Assembly: GCA_945787595.1 (NCBI GenBank)
Contig: CALZJV010000219.1
Span: 1 to 17,825, forward strand
DNA: 17,825 nucleotides
DNA from: an uncultured Desulfobacterales bacterium
GTDB lineage: Bacteria > Desulfobacterota > Desulfobacteria > Desulfobacterales > JAFDCJ01
Direction of reading: 5' to 3'
Part shown: piece after piece, positions 1 to 8,051 of the stretch
How positions within the stretch are numbered: the stretch's first letter is position 1
Layout of the letters: the number at the start of each line of letters is the position of its first letter
Notes under the pieces: model-generated
What the model saw: only the letters and a program-made list of their open reading frames with translations
Told to the model about the DNA's origin: nothing
The model's database searches: none
Program-made: the position numbers and the translations under genes

Positions 1-82
1 GCAGTCTTGACTGTTGCCAAACCAACCATAAATTTATGTAAGTTTTGCAGAACAGGCACGACAATAGCTTGAATCGAAAACC

Positions 83-120
83 GATGTGTGCCAAGTCTTG
101 CATTACGGTCGGCACATGTC
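83..120 (+). other. Stem-loop just before the DUF547 gene's ribosome binding site
   Basis: Bases 83-92 pair with 111-120 in a 10-bp stem (two G-U wobbles) around an 18-base loop. The stem ends three bases before the AAGGAG at 123-128. No U-tract follows, so a classical terminator is unlikely. It could be a 5'-UTR structure of the DUF547 gene or the end of an upstream transcript outside the window. The pairing is seen directly; the role is unknown. Confidence 0.35.
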
Positions 121-136
121 TTAAGGAGCGATTAAA

Positions 137-901
137 ATGATGATTAACCGGATTATATTGGCACTTTTAATGTCATTCTATATGGTTACCGCTTCCTTTG
201 GCCAGCAATCCTTCGCATCGACCGAGGTCGCTGTGGATAACCGTATTTACGGCGAGTTACTAAAAAAGTACGTTAGTAATGGAAAAGTCGATTATGCGGG
301 CTTTAAATCCGAAGAAGCGAAGTTGGACCGGTATCTCAAAATTCTTGAAAACGTGGACCCTGACAAACTATCTCACGATGAACAGTTTGCCTTCTATGCC
401 AATGCCTATAACGCCTGGACCATAAAATTGATTTTGAGCGGCTATCCCGGTGTCAGGTCCATCAAAGATCTGGGTACCCTTCTCAAGAGTCCCTGGAAAA
501 AGAAGATCGTTCGCATTGACGGGGAGGTAATTTCCCTGGACCATGTTGAGCACGAAATTCTTAGACCGCGTTATAAGGACCCCAGGGTTCATTTTGCCAT
601 TAACTGTGCCGCCAAGAGTTGCCCGCCCTTGCAGCCGGAACCCTTTAGTGGAGACATTTTAGACCAACAACTGAATAATTCCACCCGATCCTTCATCAAT
701 GATCAGAATAGCTATAGGCTGAAGGACAATGAACTTTATGTCAGCAGGATTTTCAAATGGTTCTCTGAGGATTTCAATGATGATGCCTTCGGTTTTTTCC
801 TCAAGTACGCCACCAAAGATCTGAAAAAAGAATTGGAAACGAAATCAGATCGGATAAGCGTGAAATATCTGCAGTATGACTGGTCGTTGAATGGGATGTA
901 G
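137..901 (+). CDS. Exported DUF547 domain protein
   Basis: 254 residues. Residues 1-27 form a Sec-type signal peptide (basic start, hydrophobic stretch to about 20, probable cleavage in the FGQQSFA region), so the protein is probably periplasmic. The rest is a DUF547 domain: FAFYANAYNAW at 84-94, a SLDHVEHEILRP segment at 133-144, and HFAINCAAKSCPPL at 152-165 with Cys157 and Cys162. The biochemical function of DUF547 is not established; the conserved His, Glu and Cys residues suggest a papain/transglutaminase-like or metal-binding fold, which is inference. An AAGGAG at 123-128 sits 8 bases before the ATG; a second ATG follows immediately. DUF547 genes often lie near mercuric-reductase-like and TVP38 genes, as here. 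Confident of family, not of role. Confidence 0.9.
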   Translation: MMINRIILALLMSFYMVTASFGQQSFASTEVAVDNRIYGELLKKYVSNGKVDYAGFKSEEAKLDRYLKILENVDPDKLSHDEQFAFYANAYNAWTIKLILSGYPGVRSIKDLGTLLKSPWKKKIVRIDGEVISLDHVEHEILRPRYKDPRVHFAINCAAKSCPPLQPEPFSGDILDQQLNNSTRSFINDQNSYRLKDNELYVSRIFKWFSEDFNDDAFGFFLKYATKDLKKELETKSDRISVKYLQYDWSLNGM

Positions 902-908
902 GCGGAAA

Positions 909-1047
909 GGACGAATGATGAATGACGAATGTCGAATGTCGAATTAAGGAATTCTTTCTATTTTATTTGTTAAAAAAAGCAGAGCGACACGCGGCGCAAG
1001 CGCCTGCGCTGCGCGAGCGACATCCACCATTCGTCATTCGTCATTCC
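909..1047. repeat. Inverted repeat of GAATGACGAATG words around a GC-rich dyad
   Basis: Fills most of the 244-base gap between the DUF547 and oxidoreductase genes. The left arm (909-931) and right arm (1028-1047) are imperfect reverse complements; GAATGACGAATG at 920-931 pairs exactly with 1028-1039. Between them lie an AT-rich stretch and a GC-rich imperfect dyad at about 991-1020. No coding region is supported. It resembles a small non-autonomous hairpin repeat. Confidence 0.6.
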
Positions 1048-1096
1048 ATGTAGTTTCACACGAGGTGTCGGGTATCAGGAATGCGAGTCGCTAAAT

Positions 1097-1126
1097 CCTG
1101 AAACCTGAACACTGAAACCTGAAACC
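1097..1126. repeat. Short tandem repeat of CCTGAAA words upstream of the oxidoreductase
   Basis: Four reiterations of a CTGAAACC/CTGAACA-type word directly precede the start region of the next gene, ending about 7 bases before its AAAGGA ribosome binding site (1133-1138). It is low-complexity intergenic filler with no evident regulatory motif. Confidence 0.45.
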
Positions 1127-1145
1127 TTAAGTAAAGGAAATCCTC

Positions 1146-2612
1146 ATGCCAAACTACGATTATGACATCGGCATCATCGGCGGGGGTGCGGGTGGTTTGA
1201 CGGTTACAGCCGGAGCCGCCCAGCTGGGGGCCAAAACCCTTTTGGTTGAAAAAGAAGATGAACTGGGCGGTGATTGTCTTCATTTTGGGTGTGTTCCCAG
1301 CAAAACACTCATCAAAAGCGCACATGTCTACCATTTAATAAAAAATTCCCGCAAATTCGGGTTACCTGCCATGGACCTGCCGCCGGTGGATTTCCGCGAA
1401 ATTTCAAAAAGAATACGATCGGTGATCGCGACCATCCAGCCCCACGATTCAAAGGAAAGATTTTGCAAACTTGGCGCCCAGGTAGAGTTCGGCCAGCCGA
1501 CCTTTACCGATGAACACAGTATCCGGTTGAATGGAAATACCTATTCGGCCAAGGCTTGGGTTATTGCCACCGGCTCTTCGTCCTTCGCCCCTCCCATCAA
1601 AGGATTGGATAAGACGCCCCATATCACCAACAAAGAAATCTTTTACCTGGACCGCCTGCCTGAATCCATGGTCATTCTTGGTGGCGGTCCCATCGGCTGT
1701 GAGATGTCCCAGGCATTTAATCGTCTGGGAACCCGGGTTTATCTGGTGGATATGGCTCCCCAAATTTTGGGCAAAGAGGATCCGGATATGGCGGATCTTG
1801 TCAGGGATGTCCTCAGCTCGGAAGGGGTAGCGTTTTATCTCAATTCTGCCGTTGAGGAAGTCAAGGATCTTAGTAGCGAAAAAGAAGTCAGGATTAAAAC
1901 AAAAGAAGGAAATACCATCAGCCTGAAGGCGGAAACCATCCTGGTTGCCGTGGGAAGAGGAGCCAATACAGATGGCCTTGGGCTTGAAGCAATCGGGGTC
2001 GAATATGATCACCTCGGAATAAAGGTCGATAATCGCCTCAGAACCAATCACAAACATATTTATGCCGCCGGTGATATTAATGGAGGCTATCAGTTTACCC
2101 ATGCCGCCGGATATGAAGGCGGTATTGTGGTGAGCAATGCCATATTTCGTCTTCCCCGCAAAGCTGACTATACATTTCTGCCCTGGTGCACCTATACTGA
2201 TCCGCCCCTCGGCAGTATCGGTATGAATGAAAGCAGTGCCGGCAAGGCCGGAATTGATTATAAGGTCTGGACCGAGGAATTTAAAGACAACGATCGCAGC
2301 CTGGCGGAGGGTGAATCGATCGGCAAGATCAAGATGATCCTGAATGAAAACGAAAAGCCCATTGGCGTTCAGATATTAGGTCCCCATGCCGGAGATTTGT
2401 TAGCTGAGTGGGTGGCCGTGCTCAACGGAAAAGTGAAACTATCCACCCTGGCGGCTGCGGTACATCCCTATCCGACCATCGGGGAAATAAATAAAAAGGT
2501 CGCCGGAACTTTTTTCTCGCCGAAGATATTTTCGGAAAAGATTCAAAAGGGGTTGAAGTTTTTCTTCCATCTTAAAGGAAGAGCCTGCACGGAAGATGTG
2601 TGCAGTGAATGA
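1146..2612 (+). CDS. Mercuric-reductase-like FAD-dependent NAD(P)-disulfide oxidoreductase
   Basis: 488 residues, the normal length for class I pyridine-nucleotide disulfide oxidoreductases. The FAD-binding GGGAGG motif is at 12-17. The redox disulfide is in GGDCLHFGCVPSK (Cys44, Cys49). GGGPIG at 179-184 starts the NAD(P) fold, and the dimerisation domain ends with the catalytic His-Glu pair in HPYPTIGE (His440, Glu447). The CLHFGC form marks the MerA-like/Lpd-like subgroup often found next to TVP38 proteins; true MerA has CVNVGC and an added N-terminal HMA domain, both absent here. The tail carries a further Cys pair (Cys481, Cys486). The substrate cannot be read from sequence. An AAAGGA at 1133-1138 supports the start. 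Here a zwf gene separates it from the TVP38 gene. Confidence 0.88.
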   Translation: MPNYDYDIGIIGGGAGGLTVTAGAAQLGAKTLLVEKEDELGGDCLHFGCVPSKTLIKSAHVYHLIKNSRKFGLPAMDLPPVDFREISKRIRSVIATIQPHDSKERFCKLGAQVEFGQPTFTDEHSIRLNGNTYSAKAWVIATGSSSFAPPIKGLDKTPHITNKEIFYLDRLPESMVILGGGPIGCEMSQAFNRLGTRVYLVDMAPQILGKEDPDMADLVRDVLSSEGVAFYLNSAVEEVKDLSSEKEVRIKTKEGNTISLKAETILVAVGRGANTDGLGLEAIGVEYDHLGIKVDNRLRTNHKHIYAAGDINGGYQFTHAAGYEGGIVVSNAIFRLPRKADYTFLPWCTYTDPPLGSIGMNESSAGKAGIDYKVWTEEFKDNDRSLAEGESIGKIKMILNENEKPIGVQILGPHAGDLLAEWVAVLNGKVKLSTLAAAVHPYPTIGEINKKVAGTFFSPKIFSEKIQKGLKFFFHLKGRACTEDVCSE

Positions 2613-2651
2613 TGAAAGAGCACTGGTAATAATCTCCATATATCGTTGATT

Positions 2652-2786
2652 GGTTGATTAGTTGAATGGTTAAGTGGTTGTAAATATGGATTTATCCCAT
2701 ATTTGCAAAACAATTGGACACTTCATGTTTTAACAATCGTAACACTCCAAAATAATGACTATAATTTACCTAATCAACCATTCAAC
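2652..2786. repeat. Inverted repeat of GGTTGA words with an inner perfect hairpin
   Basis: GGTTGATTAG at 2652-2661 is the exact reverse complement of 2770-2779, and GTTGAATGGTT at 2661-2671 that of 2776-2786. Inside the pair, AAATATGG (2682-2689) and CCATATTT (2697-2704) make a perfect 8-bp stem with a 7-base loop. No U-run follows, so this is not a convincing terminator for the oxidoreductase. It occupies the first half of the 443-base gap before zwf, in which I see no gene. Confidence 0.6.
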
Positions 2787-2894
2787 CAGTAAACTACTCA
2801 ACCAAGTCTGAACTCTAGCATATTAATAAGTATTTTGGTAAAGTTTAAGATAAACCACCAATACCCAAGCACCACCTGATCTTAAAATTGGGTC

Positions 2895-3022
2895 AAACAA
2901 ATAAAAAATTCGAAATTCCAATGACCGAAACCAGGAAATTTGTATATTCAATCGCACCTCTTTGTTTTGAATTTGTAATTTTGGTCATTGGTTATTTTTT
3001 ATTATTTGCGATTTGTTATTTG
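2895..3022. repeat. AT-rich inverted repeat centred on CCAATGACC
   Basis: CCAATGACCGAAA at 2918-2930 matches the reverse complement of 2979-2991 at 12 of 13 positions, and the arms continue outward as imperfect A-rich/T-rich sequence (2895-2917 against 2992-3022). This second half of the zwf upstream gap looks like a decayed hairpin element. It ends about 20 bases before the zwf ribosome binding site, so the zwf promoter may lie in or next to it; I cannot pick a promoter with confidence. Confidence 0.55.
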
Positions 3023-3055
3023 TTATTTTAAGCTTATACGGGCGAGGATTGTCTC

Positions 3056-4633
3056 ATGAAAAACACCCCCTCCAACCAGAATACAGAACGGATGGCTCTA
3101 GCATCGGTGAGCACACCGGATCTGGCAATTGATTCGGGGGAGTGCTTGGCCCCGCAGCAAAGCGCGCCATGCATTATTGTAATTATGGGTGCAACCGGAG
3201 ATTTAACCGACCGCAAACTGATTCCGGCGTTGTTTAATCTTTATCTCAACGGCGGACTGCCGGAATCGTTTCAAATTGTCGGCTGCGGGCGCACAGAGCT
3301 GAAAAGCTTTGAATTCAGAGAAAAGATGGAACTCGCCCTGAAAGCAGCCCGTGTATTGGATCAGGCCATGTGGCAAGCTTTTGCTGCCGCGCTTCACTAT
3401 CAAATCATTGATTACGAGAACCCCGAAAGTTATGATCACCTGGCCCAGTACCTTAGAGACCTTGACCGCAAGAGCAACACCCGCGGAAACCGCATTTTTT
3501 ATATTGCGCTGCCACCGATACTCTACAAGACAGTCGCCCAGATGATCGGTCGGGCAGGTATGAGCGCCGAGATGACCGACGGCAACGGTTGGTCGCGCAT
3601 CGTCGTGGAAAAGCCCTTCGGCACCGATTTAAAGACAGCCGTGGATTTGGATCGCAGTCTGCATGAATATTTCATAGAGCGCCAGATTTTTAGAATCGAT
3701 CATTACCTGGCGAAAGAAACCGTACAGAATGTATTGATGTTTCGCTTTGCCAATGCACTTTTTGAACCCATCTGGAACCGAAGATATGTTGACCATGTGA
3801 TTATCACCGCCACCGAAACTCTCGGGGTGGAACATCGTGCCGGCTATTACGAGCACTCCGGTGTCCTGAGAGACATGTTTCAAAACCATATGATGCAATT
3901 GTTGGCCCTCACTGCCATGGAGCCTCCCTCAAGGTTTGAGGACGAACTGGTCAGAGATGAAAAAACCAAAGTATTTCGGGCACTCAGACCATTTCCTGTA
4001 AAATACCTGCAGGATTATCTTGTTCTGGGCCAGTATGCCGCCGGCAGCATCAACGGTACACCGGTGCCGGCCTATCGGGAGGAGCCCGACGTGGACCCGA
4101 ACTCCATAACGCCCACCTTTGCCATGATGAAAGTTTACCTGGACAACTGGCGCTGGCAGGGAGTTCCCTTTTACATGACCTCCGGCAAACGTTTGAACAA
4201 AAAACTAACTGAAATTGCCATCCAGTTCAAGACGGTGCCCTATTCAATGTTTCGGCACGTTCTCGGGGAAGGCATTTTGGCCAATCGGTTAACGATGGGA
4301 ATCCATCCGGAAGAGAAAATTACCCTGTCGTTTCAAACCAAAAATCCGGGTGCCCGGGTTTGCCTGCGCACAGTTACCATGGATTTCCACTACGATCAGA
4401 ACTACACCGGACCGATTCTGGATGCCTATGAAAAAGTTTTAATAGACTGCATGCTGGGGGATCAAATGCTTTTCTGGCGACAGGACAGTGTTGAGCGATG
4501 TTGGTCCTTTCTAACCCCGATTTTAAATGAGTGCGAGACATGTGAGGGTCGGGAAAATTTTCTACATGCCTACGAATCAGGTAGCAAAGGCCCCCAGGCC
4601 ATAGAAACGCTATTTAAGCGCAACAAAATTTGA
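3056..4633 (+). CDS. zwf: Glucose-6-phosphate 1-dehydrogenase
   Basis: 525 residues, slightly longer than the usual ~490 because of an N-terminal extension of about 38 residues before the coenzyme fold. It oxidises glucose-6-phosphate to 6-phosphogluconolactone with NAD(P)+ in the cytoplasm, the entry to the oxidative pentose phosphate pathway. Visible motifs are the dinucleotide-binding GATGDL at 45-50, EKPFG at 185-189, and the substrate signature RIDHYLAKE at 213-221 with His216 and Lys220. The C-terminal domain is complete through the usual DQMLFWRQDSVE-type segment. GAGGA at 3044-3048 supports the ATG. The TVP38 gene follows 56 bases after the stop, then glk and tal, so this is a glucose-to-pentose-phosphate gene group. 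No lactonase (pgl) or 6-phosphogluconate dehydrogenase (gnd) is in the window. Confidence 0.97.
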   Translation: MKNTPSNQNTERMALASVSTPDLAIDSGECLAPQQSAPCIIVIMGATGDLTDRKLIPALFNLYLNGGLPESFQIVGCGRTELKSFEFREKMELALKAARVLDQAMWQAFAAALHYQIIDYENPESYDHLAQYLRDLDRKSNTRGNRIFYIALPPILYKTVAQMIGRAGMSAEMTDGNGWSRIVVEKPFGTDLKTAVDLDRSLHEYFIERQIFRIDHYLAKETVQNVLMFRFANALFEPIWNRRYVDHVIITATETLGVEHRAGYYEHSGVLRDMFQNHMMQLLALTAMEPPSRFEDELVRDEKTKVFRALRPFPVKYLQDYLVLGQYAAGSINGTPVPAYREEPDVDPNSITPTFAMMKVYLDNWRWQGVPFYMTSGKRLNKKLTEIAIQFKTVPYSMFRHVLGEGILANRLTMGIHPEEKITLSFQTKNPGARVCLRTVTMDFHYDQNYTGPILDAYEKVLIDCMLGDQMLFWRQDSVERCWSFLTPILNECETCEGRENFLHAYESGSKGPQAIETLFKRNKI

Positions 4634-4689
4634 AAATGCATCTTGCTAAAGCAAGTCTGTATAGTTTAATAACTCGAAGGAGTAACAAC

Positions 4690-5385
4690 ATGGAAGCCGG
4701 CAGCAATGAAATTTCACATACAAAAAACAAAACCGTCATAAAAGCTGTCATACTTGTGGCTTTTATCGTAACCGCCATCCTACTTGTTCAGTTTACACCC
4801 ATTAAGGATTATCTGACCGAAGAAAAGTTAACCGGATTAAAAGACGCTGCCGGATGGTGGGGGCCCCTTGTTTTCATTGTAATGTATGCGGTGGGAATAT
4901 GTTTTTTTTTGCCGGGAACGCTTTTAACCGGTTTGGGCGCCGCTCTTTTCGGTCCCTATCTGGGTACCGTGGTTAATTGGATGGGAGCCATGATCGGGGC
5001 TAGCGCTGCATTCCTGATTGGAAGAACATTAGGGAGAGAATATGCGGCTTCGCTGATCGGTGATAAATTAAAAAAATATGACGACGGCATTGAGCGCAAT
5101 GGATTTGCGACCGTACTGTATCTGCGTCTGGTGTATTTTCCTTTCACACCCATGAATTTCGGTATGGGCCTGACAAAAGTACATTTTCGAGACTACTTTA
5201 TCGGTACCGGCCTGGGAATCATTGTCGGAACATTTATTTTTACGTTTTTCATTGGAACATTAAAAGATGTCTGGTCATCCGGCAACTGGGCAGAGCTGAT
5301 TTCTTTTAAGGTTTTTTTCTCGATTGCCCTGTTTACCTTCTCCTTTTTTATTCCTAAGATCATTAAAAAGATCAAGGCAGAATGA
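4690..5385 (+). CDS. TVP38/TMEM64 (DedA-like, VTT) family inner-membrane protein
   Basis: 231 residues from the ATG at 4690. An open frame extends upstream to an ATG at 4630 that overlaps the zwf stop, but the AAGGAG at 4677-4682 points to 4690 and the extra 20 residues look non-conserved. It has an N-terminal transmembrane helix (about 17-34) followed by the SNARE-associated/VTT domain: a paired hydrophobic region with FFLPGTLLTGLGAALFG, then GRTLGREYA, then LRLVYFPFTPMNFGMGLT, and a final helix near 210-225 with a basic tail. The family is linked to lipid scrambling or small-solute transport; no substrate can be assigned. Homologues are commonly paired with mercuric-reductase-like FAD enzymes like the one at 1146-2612, which here is separated by zwf. 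Confidence 0.9.
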   Translation: MEAGSNEISHTKNKTVIKAVILVAFIVTAILLVQFTPIKDYLTEEKLTGLKDAAGWWGPLVFIVMYAVGICFFLPGTLLTGLGAALFGPYLGTVVNWMGAMIGASAAFLIGRTLGREYAASLIGDKLKKYDDGIERNGFATVLYLRLVYFPFTPMNFGMGLTKVHFRDYFIGTGLGIIVGTFIFTFFIGTLKDVWSSGNWAELISFKVFFSIALFTFSFFIPKIIKKIKAE

Positions 5386-5468
5386 TAAGGGTCATAGGCA
5401 CCAAATCAATTAAATGCCGGCGCTGTTTCAATTAAAAAATATGGACAGAACATCCAGTAGGGTGATGT

Positions 5469-6443
5469 ATGAAACGTATACTGGCCGCCGACATTGGCGG
5501 CACAAACAGTCGCTTTGCATATTTTACGATTGAAGAAAAAGGCACTTTGTCTTTTGTCGAAAGCCGCTGGATTGAAACCCGCAAATCTAGGTCTTTCTCC
5601 CACCTATTGACTTTGCTGAACAAAACAGACTTTTCCCTACCCCCAAGCCAATGCGATATGGCCGTGTTAGCTGTTGCCGGACCGGTAATCAAAGGCGTCT
5701 ATAGCAATCCTCCCAACATCCCCTGGGATATCGACGTGTCCAATTGTATGGAAGATTTTCAATTGAAGCGCTGTTCTCTTATCAACGACTTCGCCGCCCA
5801 GGCCTATGCCTGCCGCTCACCAATAATTGACTCGGCCCGACAGGTTGTATCGGGAGAGATCGATTCCACTGCAACCCTGGCCGTTGTCGGTGCCGGGACA
5901 GGGCTGGGGATGGCCGCTTTAACACCGGATAATGCCGGTGGCTATGTAGTTGTGCCGTCTGAGGGAGGTCACTGTGCTTTTCCGTTCGAGTCACAGGCGG
6001 AGTTTGATTTTATGCAATTTTTGATAGATGAGCTGGAGGCTCCCTATGTGGAAGCCGAATTTGTCGTCTCCGGCAGAGGCTTGAGCCTGATACACCAATT
6101 TCTTACCGGAAATAAATTGACAGCGGCTGAGGTCGGTGCCGGGCTGTCGCAAGATTCGAAAACGCTTCGGTGGATGGCGCGCTTTTATGGCAGGACCTGC
6201 CGCAATTACGCCATCCAAGTACTTGCTCGGGGAGGTGTTTACCTTACCGGCGGGGTTGCGGCCAAGATACCGGATATAGTTATCCATCCTGAATTTAAGC
6301 GGCAATTTCACAGATCATTAACCATGTCGCCCATGCTGCAGAAGATCCCCGTCTATTTGAATCCCAATGAAGAAAGTGGACTGTGGGGGGCGGCATTCGC
6401 GGCTAAGTTAGATATAAGAAAATACGTTGGGGGTGGGGGGTGA
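5469..6443 (+). CDS. glk: Glucokinase (bacterial Glk family)
   Basis: 324 residues, close to E. coli Glk (321). It phosphorylates glucose with ATP to give glucose-6-phosphate, the substrate of the Zwf encoded upstream. Seen: phosphate-1 motif DIGGTNSR at 8-15, probable catalytic base Asp107 in INDFAAQ, adenosine-binding GAGTGLG at 141-147, and the sugar-binding SEGGH at 164-168, typical of the Glk family rather than the ROK family, which has a zinc-binding Cys motif. AGGG just before the ATG is a modest ribosome binding site. The last four residues are Gly, encoded by a G-rich run at about 6428-6440 just before the stop; this is a likely slippage site and probably dispensable. 83 bases separate it from the TVP38 gene, consistent with co-transcription. 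Confidence 0.95.
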   Translation: MKRILAADIGGTNSRFAYFTIEEKGTLSFVESRWIETRKSRSFSHLLTLLNKTDFSLPPSQCDMAVLAVAGPVIKGVYSNPPNIPWDIDVSNCMEDFQLKRCSLINDFAAQAYACRSPIIDSARQVVSGEIDSTATLAVVGAGTGLGMAALTPDNAGGYVVVPSEGGHCAFPFESQAEFDFMQFLIDELEAPYVEAEFVVSGRGLSLIHQFLTGNKLTAAEVGAGLSQDSKTLRWMARFYGRTCRNYAIQVLARGGVYLTGGVAAKIPDIVIHPEFKRQFHRSLTMSPMLQKIPVYLNPNEESGLWGAAFAAKLDIRKYVGGGG

Positions 6444-6513
6444 ATAAAGCCTAATTTGCGCTGATCCTCAGGCAGACTTGGAACCCATTTCCAACGAATT
6501 CAAATACCCCTGA

Positions 6514-6607
6514 AGTAAAGATCCGGGCCCAGCTTCCGGCTCGTAGAGCCTACAGCTCGGAGAGAGGTTAGAAGCCTACAGCTCGGAGAGAGGGAGGGCC
6601 CGGCTTT
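6514..6607. repeat. Expanded GC-rich hairpin repeat after glk, with internal tandem duplication
   Basis: Lies in the 338-base gap between glk and tal. CCGGGCCC (6523-6530) is the exact reverse complement of GGGCCCGG (6596-6603). Flanked by AGTAAAGAT on the left and CTTT on the right, it shares this frame with the hairpin at 17764-17795. The loop contains a 21-base direct repeat (6547-6567 and 6573-6593, identical) whose core reads AGCCTACAGCTCGG. The rest of the gap (6608-6767) holds no gene, and no confident promoter was found. Confidence 0.6.
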
Positions 6608-6781
6608 CAATGTTAGAATAAATATGGACGACCTCAAATATTGATGCTATAGCCTCTGTAATTGCCCGAAACGGCTAATGGCGCTCGGCGAGAGTTTATA
6701 CCGTAATAGATGGAATTATGAAGGCTGCAAGATATAACGAATACACCCCACGTGGTGCGAAAGATTTAGGAGGAAATCTCA

Positions 6782-7894
6782 ATGTCAAAGCTTATTGAGC
6801 TTGAAAAATTAGGTCAATCCGTGTGGTTTGATTATATTCGCCGCTCACTGATCACCTCGGGTGAGTTGCAAGCATTAATCGATAAGGGCGTCAGGGGAAT
6901 TACCTCAAATCCGGCCATTTTTGAGAAAGCCATCGCAGGCAGCAATGATTATGACGAGGCAATCAAAGAGTTGATCCAAGCTGATAAAAGCATCAATGAA
7001 ATTTATGAATCTCTGGCAATTGGCGATATCAGCATGGCTGCCGATATGCTTAGAAATATCTACGATTCTTCTGACGGCAGGGATGGTTATGTAAGCCTTG
7101 AAGTCAATCCGCATCTGGCCGACGAAACAGAGAAAACCACAGCTGAAGCCATCCGTCTGTTTGAAACCCTGAATCGACCCAACGTGATGATCAAAGTACC
7201 GGCCACTCCAGCCGGGATACCGGCAATCAGAGCACTGATCGGGGTCGGGGTAAATGTCAACGTAACCCTGATCTTTGGTTTGCAAAATTATATGGCCGTC
7301 GCCGAAGCTTATCTGGCCGGCCTCGAAAAATTACTCTCGTCCGGATCCTCCGTTAAAGGAGGACATCCGGCAGATCGGGTGGCATCGGTGGCATCGTTTT
7401 TTGTCAGCCGTGTTGATTCGGCGGTCGACAAGGCCTTAGAAAAAGCAAATGCAAAAGAGCTACAGGGCAAAATCGCCATTGCGAATTCAAAAATCGCCTA
7501 TGCTGAATTTAAGAAGATATTTGACGGATCCCGCTGGGAACAATTAAAGAGCAAAGGTGCCCGGGTGCAGCGCGTATTGTGGGCCAGCACCGGTGTCAAG
7601 AATCCGGACTACCCGGATACCATCTACGTGGACGAACTTATCGGCCCGGATACGGTCAATACGCTGCCGCCTGAAACGGTTGACAATTTCATTGATCACG
7701 GCCGGGTCGCCGAAACCCTCACCCGGGGCGTGACGAAAGCGCAACAGCAAATCGCGAAACTGGCAGAACTGGGCATTGATTTAAATGCCATCACGCAGCA
7801 GCTCCAGGATGACGGTGTCGTGGCTTTTGCCAGGCCCTTTGATGCATTGATGCAAAGCATCGCCGAAAAGAGAGAGCGTCTGCTGGCAGCCTGA
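6782..7894 (+). CDS. tal: Transaldolase (long, mycobacterial-type subfamily)
   Basis: 370 residues, longer than E. coli TalB (317) and matching the long tal subfamily also found fused to glucose-6-phosphate isomerase in some bacteria. It transfers a dihydroxyacetone unit between sedoheptulose-7-phosphate and glyceraldehyde-3-phosphate in the non-oxidative pentose phosphate pathway. Seen: N-terminal GITSNPAIFEKAI signature at 39-51, and the Schiff-base lysine Lys138 in NVMIKVPAT. The C-terminal region includes the conserved VQRVLWASTGVKNP segment. A strong AGGAGG at 6768-6773 lies 8 bases before the ATG. Together with zwf and glk it gives a glucose-to-pentose-phosphate set. No fusion partner is present and the protein looks complete. 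Confidence 0.96.
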   Translation: MSKLIELEKLGQSVWFDYIRRSLITSGELQALIDKGVRGITSNPAIFEKAIAGSNDYDEAIKELIQADKSINEIYESLAIGDISMAADMLRNIYDSSDGRDGYVSLEVNPHLADETEKTTAEAIRLFETLNRPNVMIKVPATPAGIPAIRALIGVGVNVNVTLIFGLQNYMAVAEAYLAGLEKLLSSGSSVKGGHPADRVASVASFFVSRVDSAVDKALEKANAKELQGKIAIANSKIAYAEFKKIFDGSRWEQLKSKGARVQRVLWASTGVKNPDYPDTIYVDELIGPDTVNTLPPETVDNFIDHGRVAETLTRGVTKAQQQIAKLAELGIDLNAITQQLQDDGVVAFARPFDALMQSIAEKRERLLAA

Positions 7895-7920
7895 AGTCTG
7901 ATGCAGCAAAGCGTAACGCT

Positions 7921-7940
7921 CAGAGGGCATAGAACCTCTG
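7921..7940 (+). terminator. Weak hairpin after transaldolase
   Basis: CAGAGG (7921-7926) and CCTCTG (7935-7940) form a perfect 6-bp stem with an 8-base loop, 27 bases past the tal stop. It is followed by CAAATTTAGG, not a clean U-run, so it is at best a weak or Rho-assisted terminator. Confidence 0.3.
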
Positions 7941-8051
7941 CAAATTTAGGCCTTACTAACCTTGAAAGGGAGTTATGGCTAGCAGGATATATTAATACAA
8001 CAGGCGGCCTTCCATAACGAAATGAAAAATAAGAAGGAAAAAAAAGAATCT

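Noticed and set aside
1449..2102. 217-codon open frame on the - strand inside the oxidoreductase gene
   Set aside because: It is the antisense shadow of a clearly conserved + strand gene; its product shows no recognisable domain.
2604..2615. TGA TGA at the end of the oxidoreductase as a possible second Sec codon
   Set aside because: Tandem TGA codons follow a complete C-terminus, and readthrough gives no conserved extension.
4630..4689. ATG at 4630 overlapping the zwf stop as the TVP38 start
   Set aside because: An AAGGAG at 4677-4682 is correctly spaced for the ATG at 4690.
7975..7995. Six-codon leader peptide (MASRIY) with a good ribosome binding site before the molybdopterin gene
   Set aside because: No attenuator structure or run of regulatory codons follows; a short frame like this arises readily by chance.
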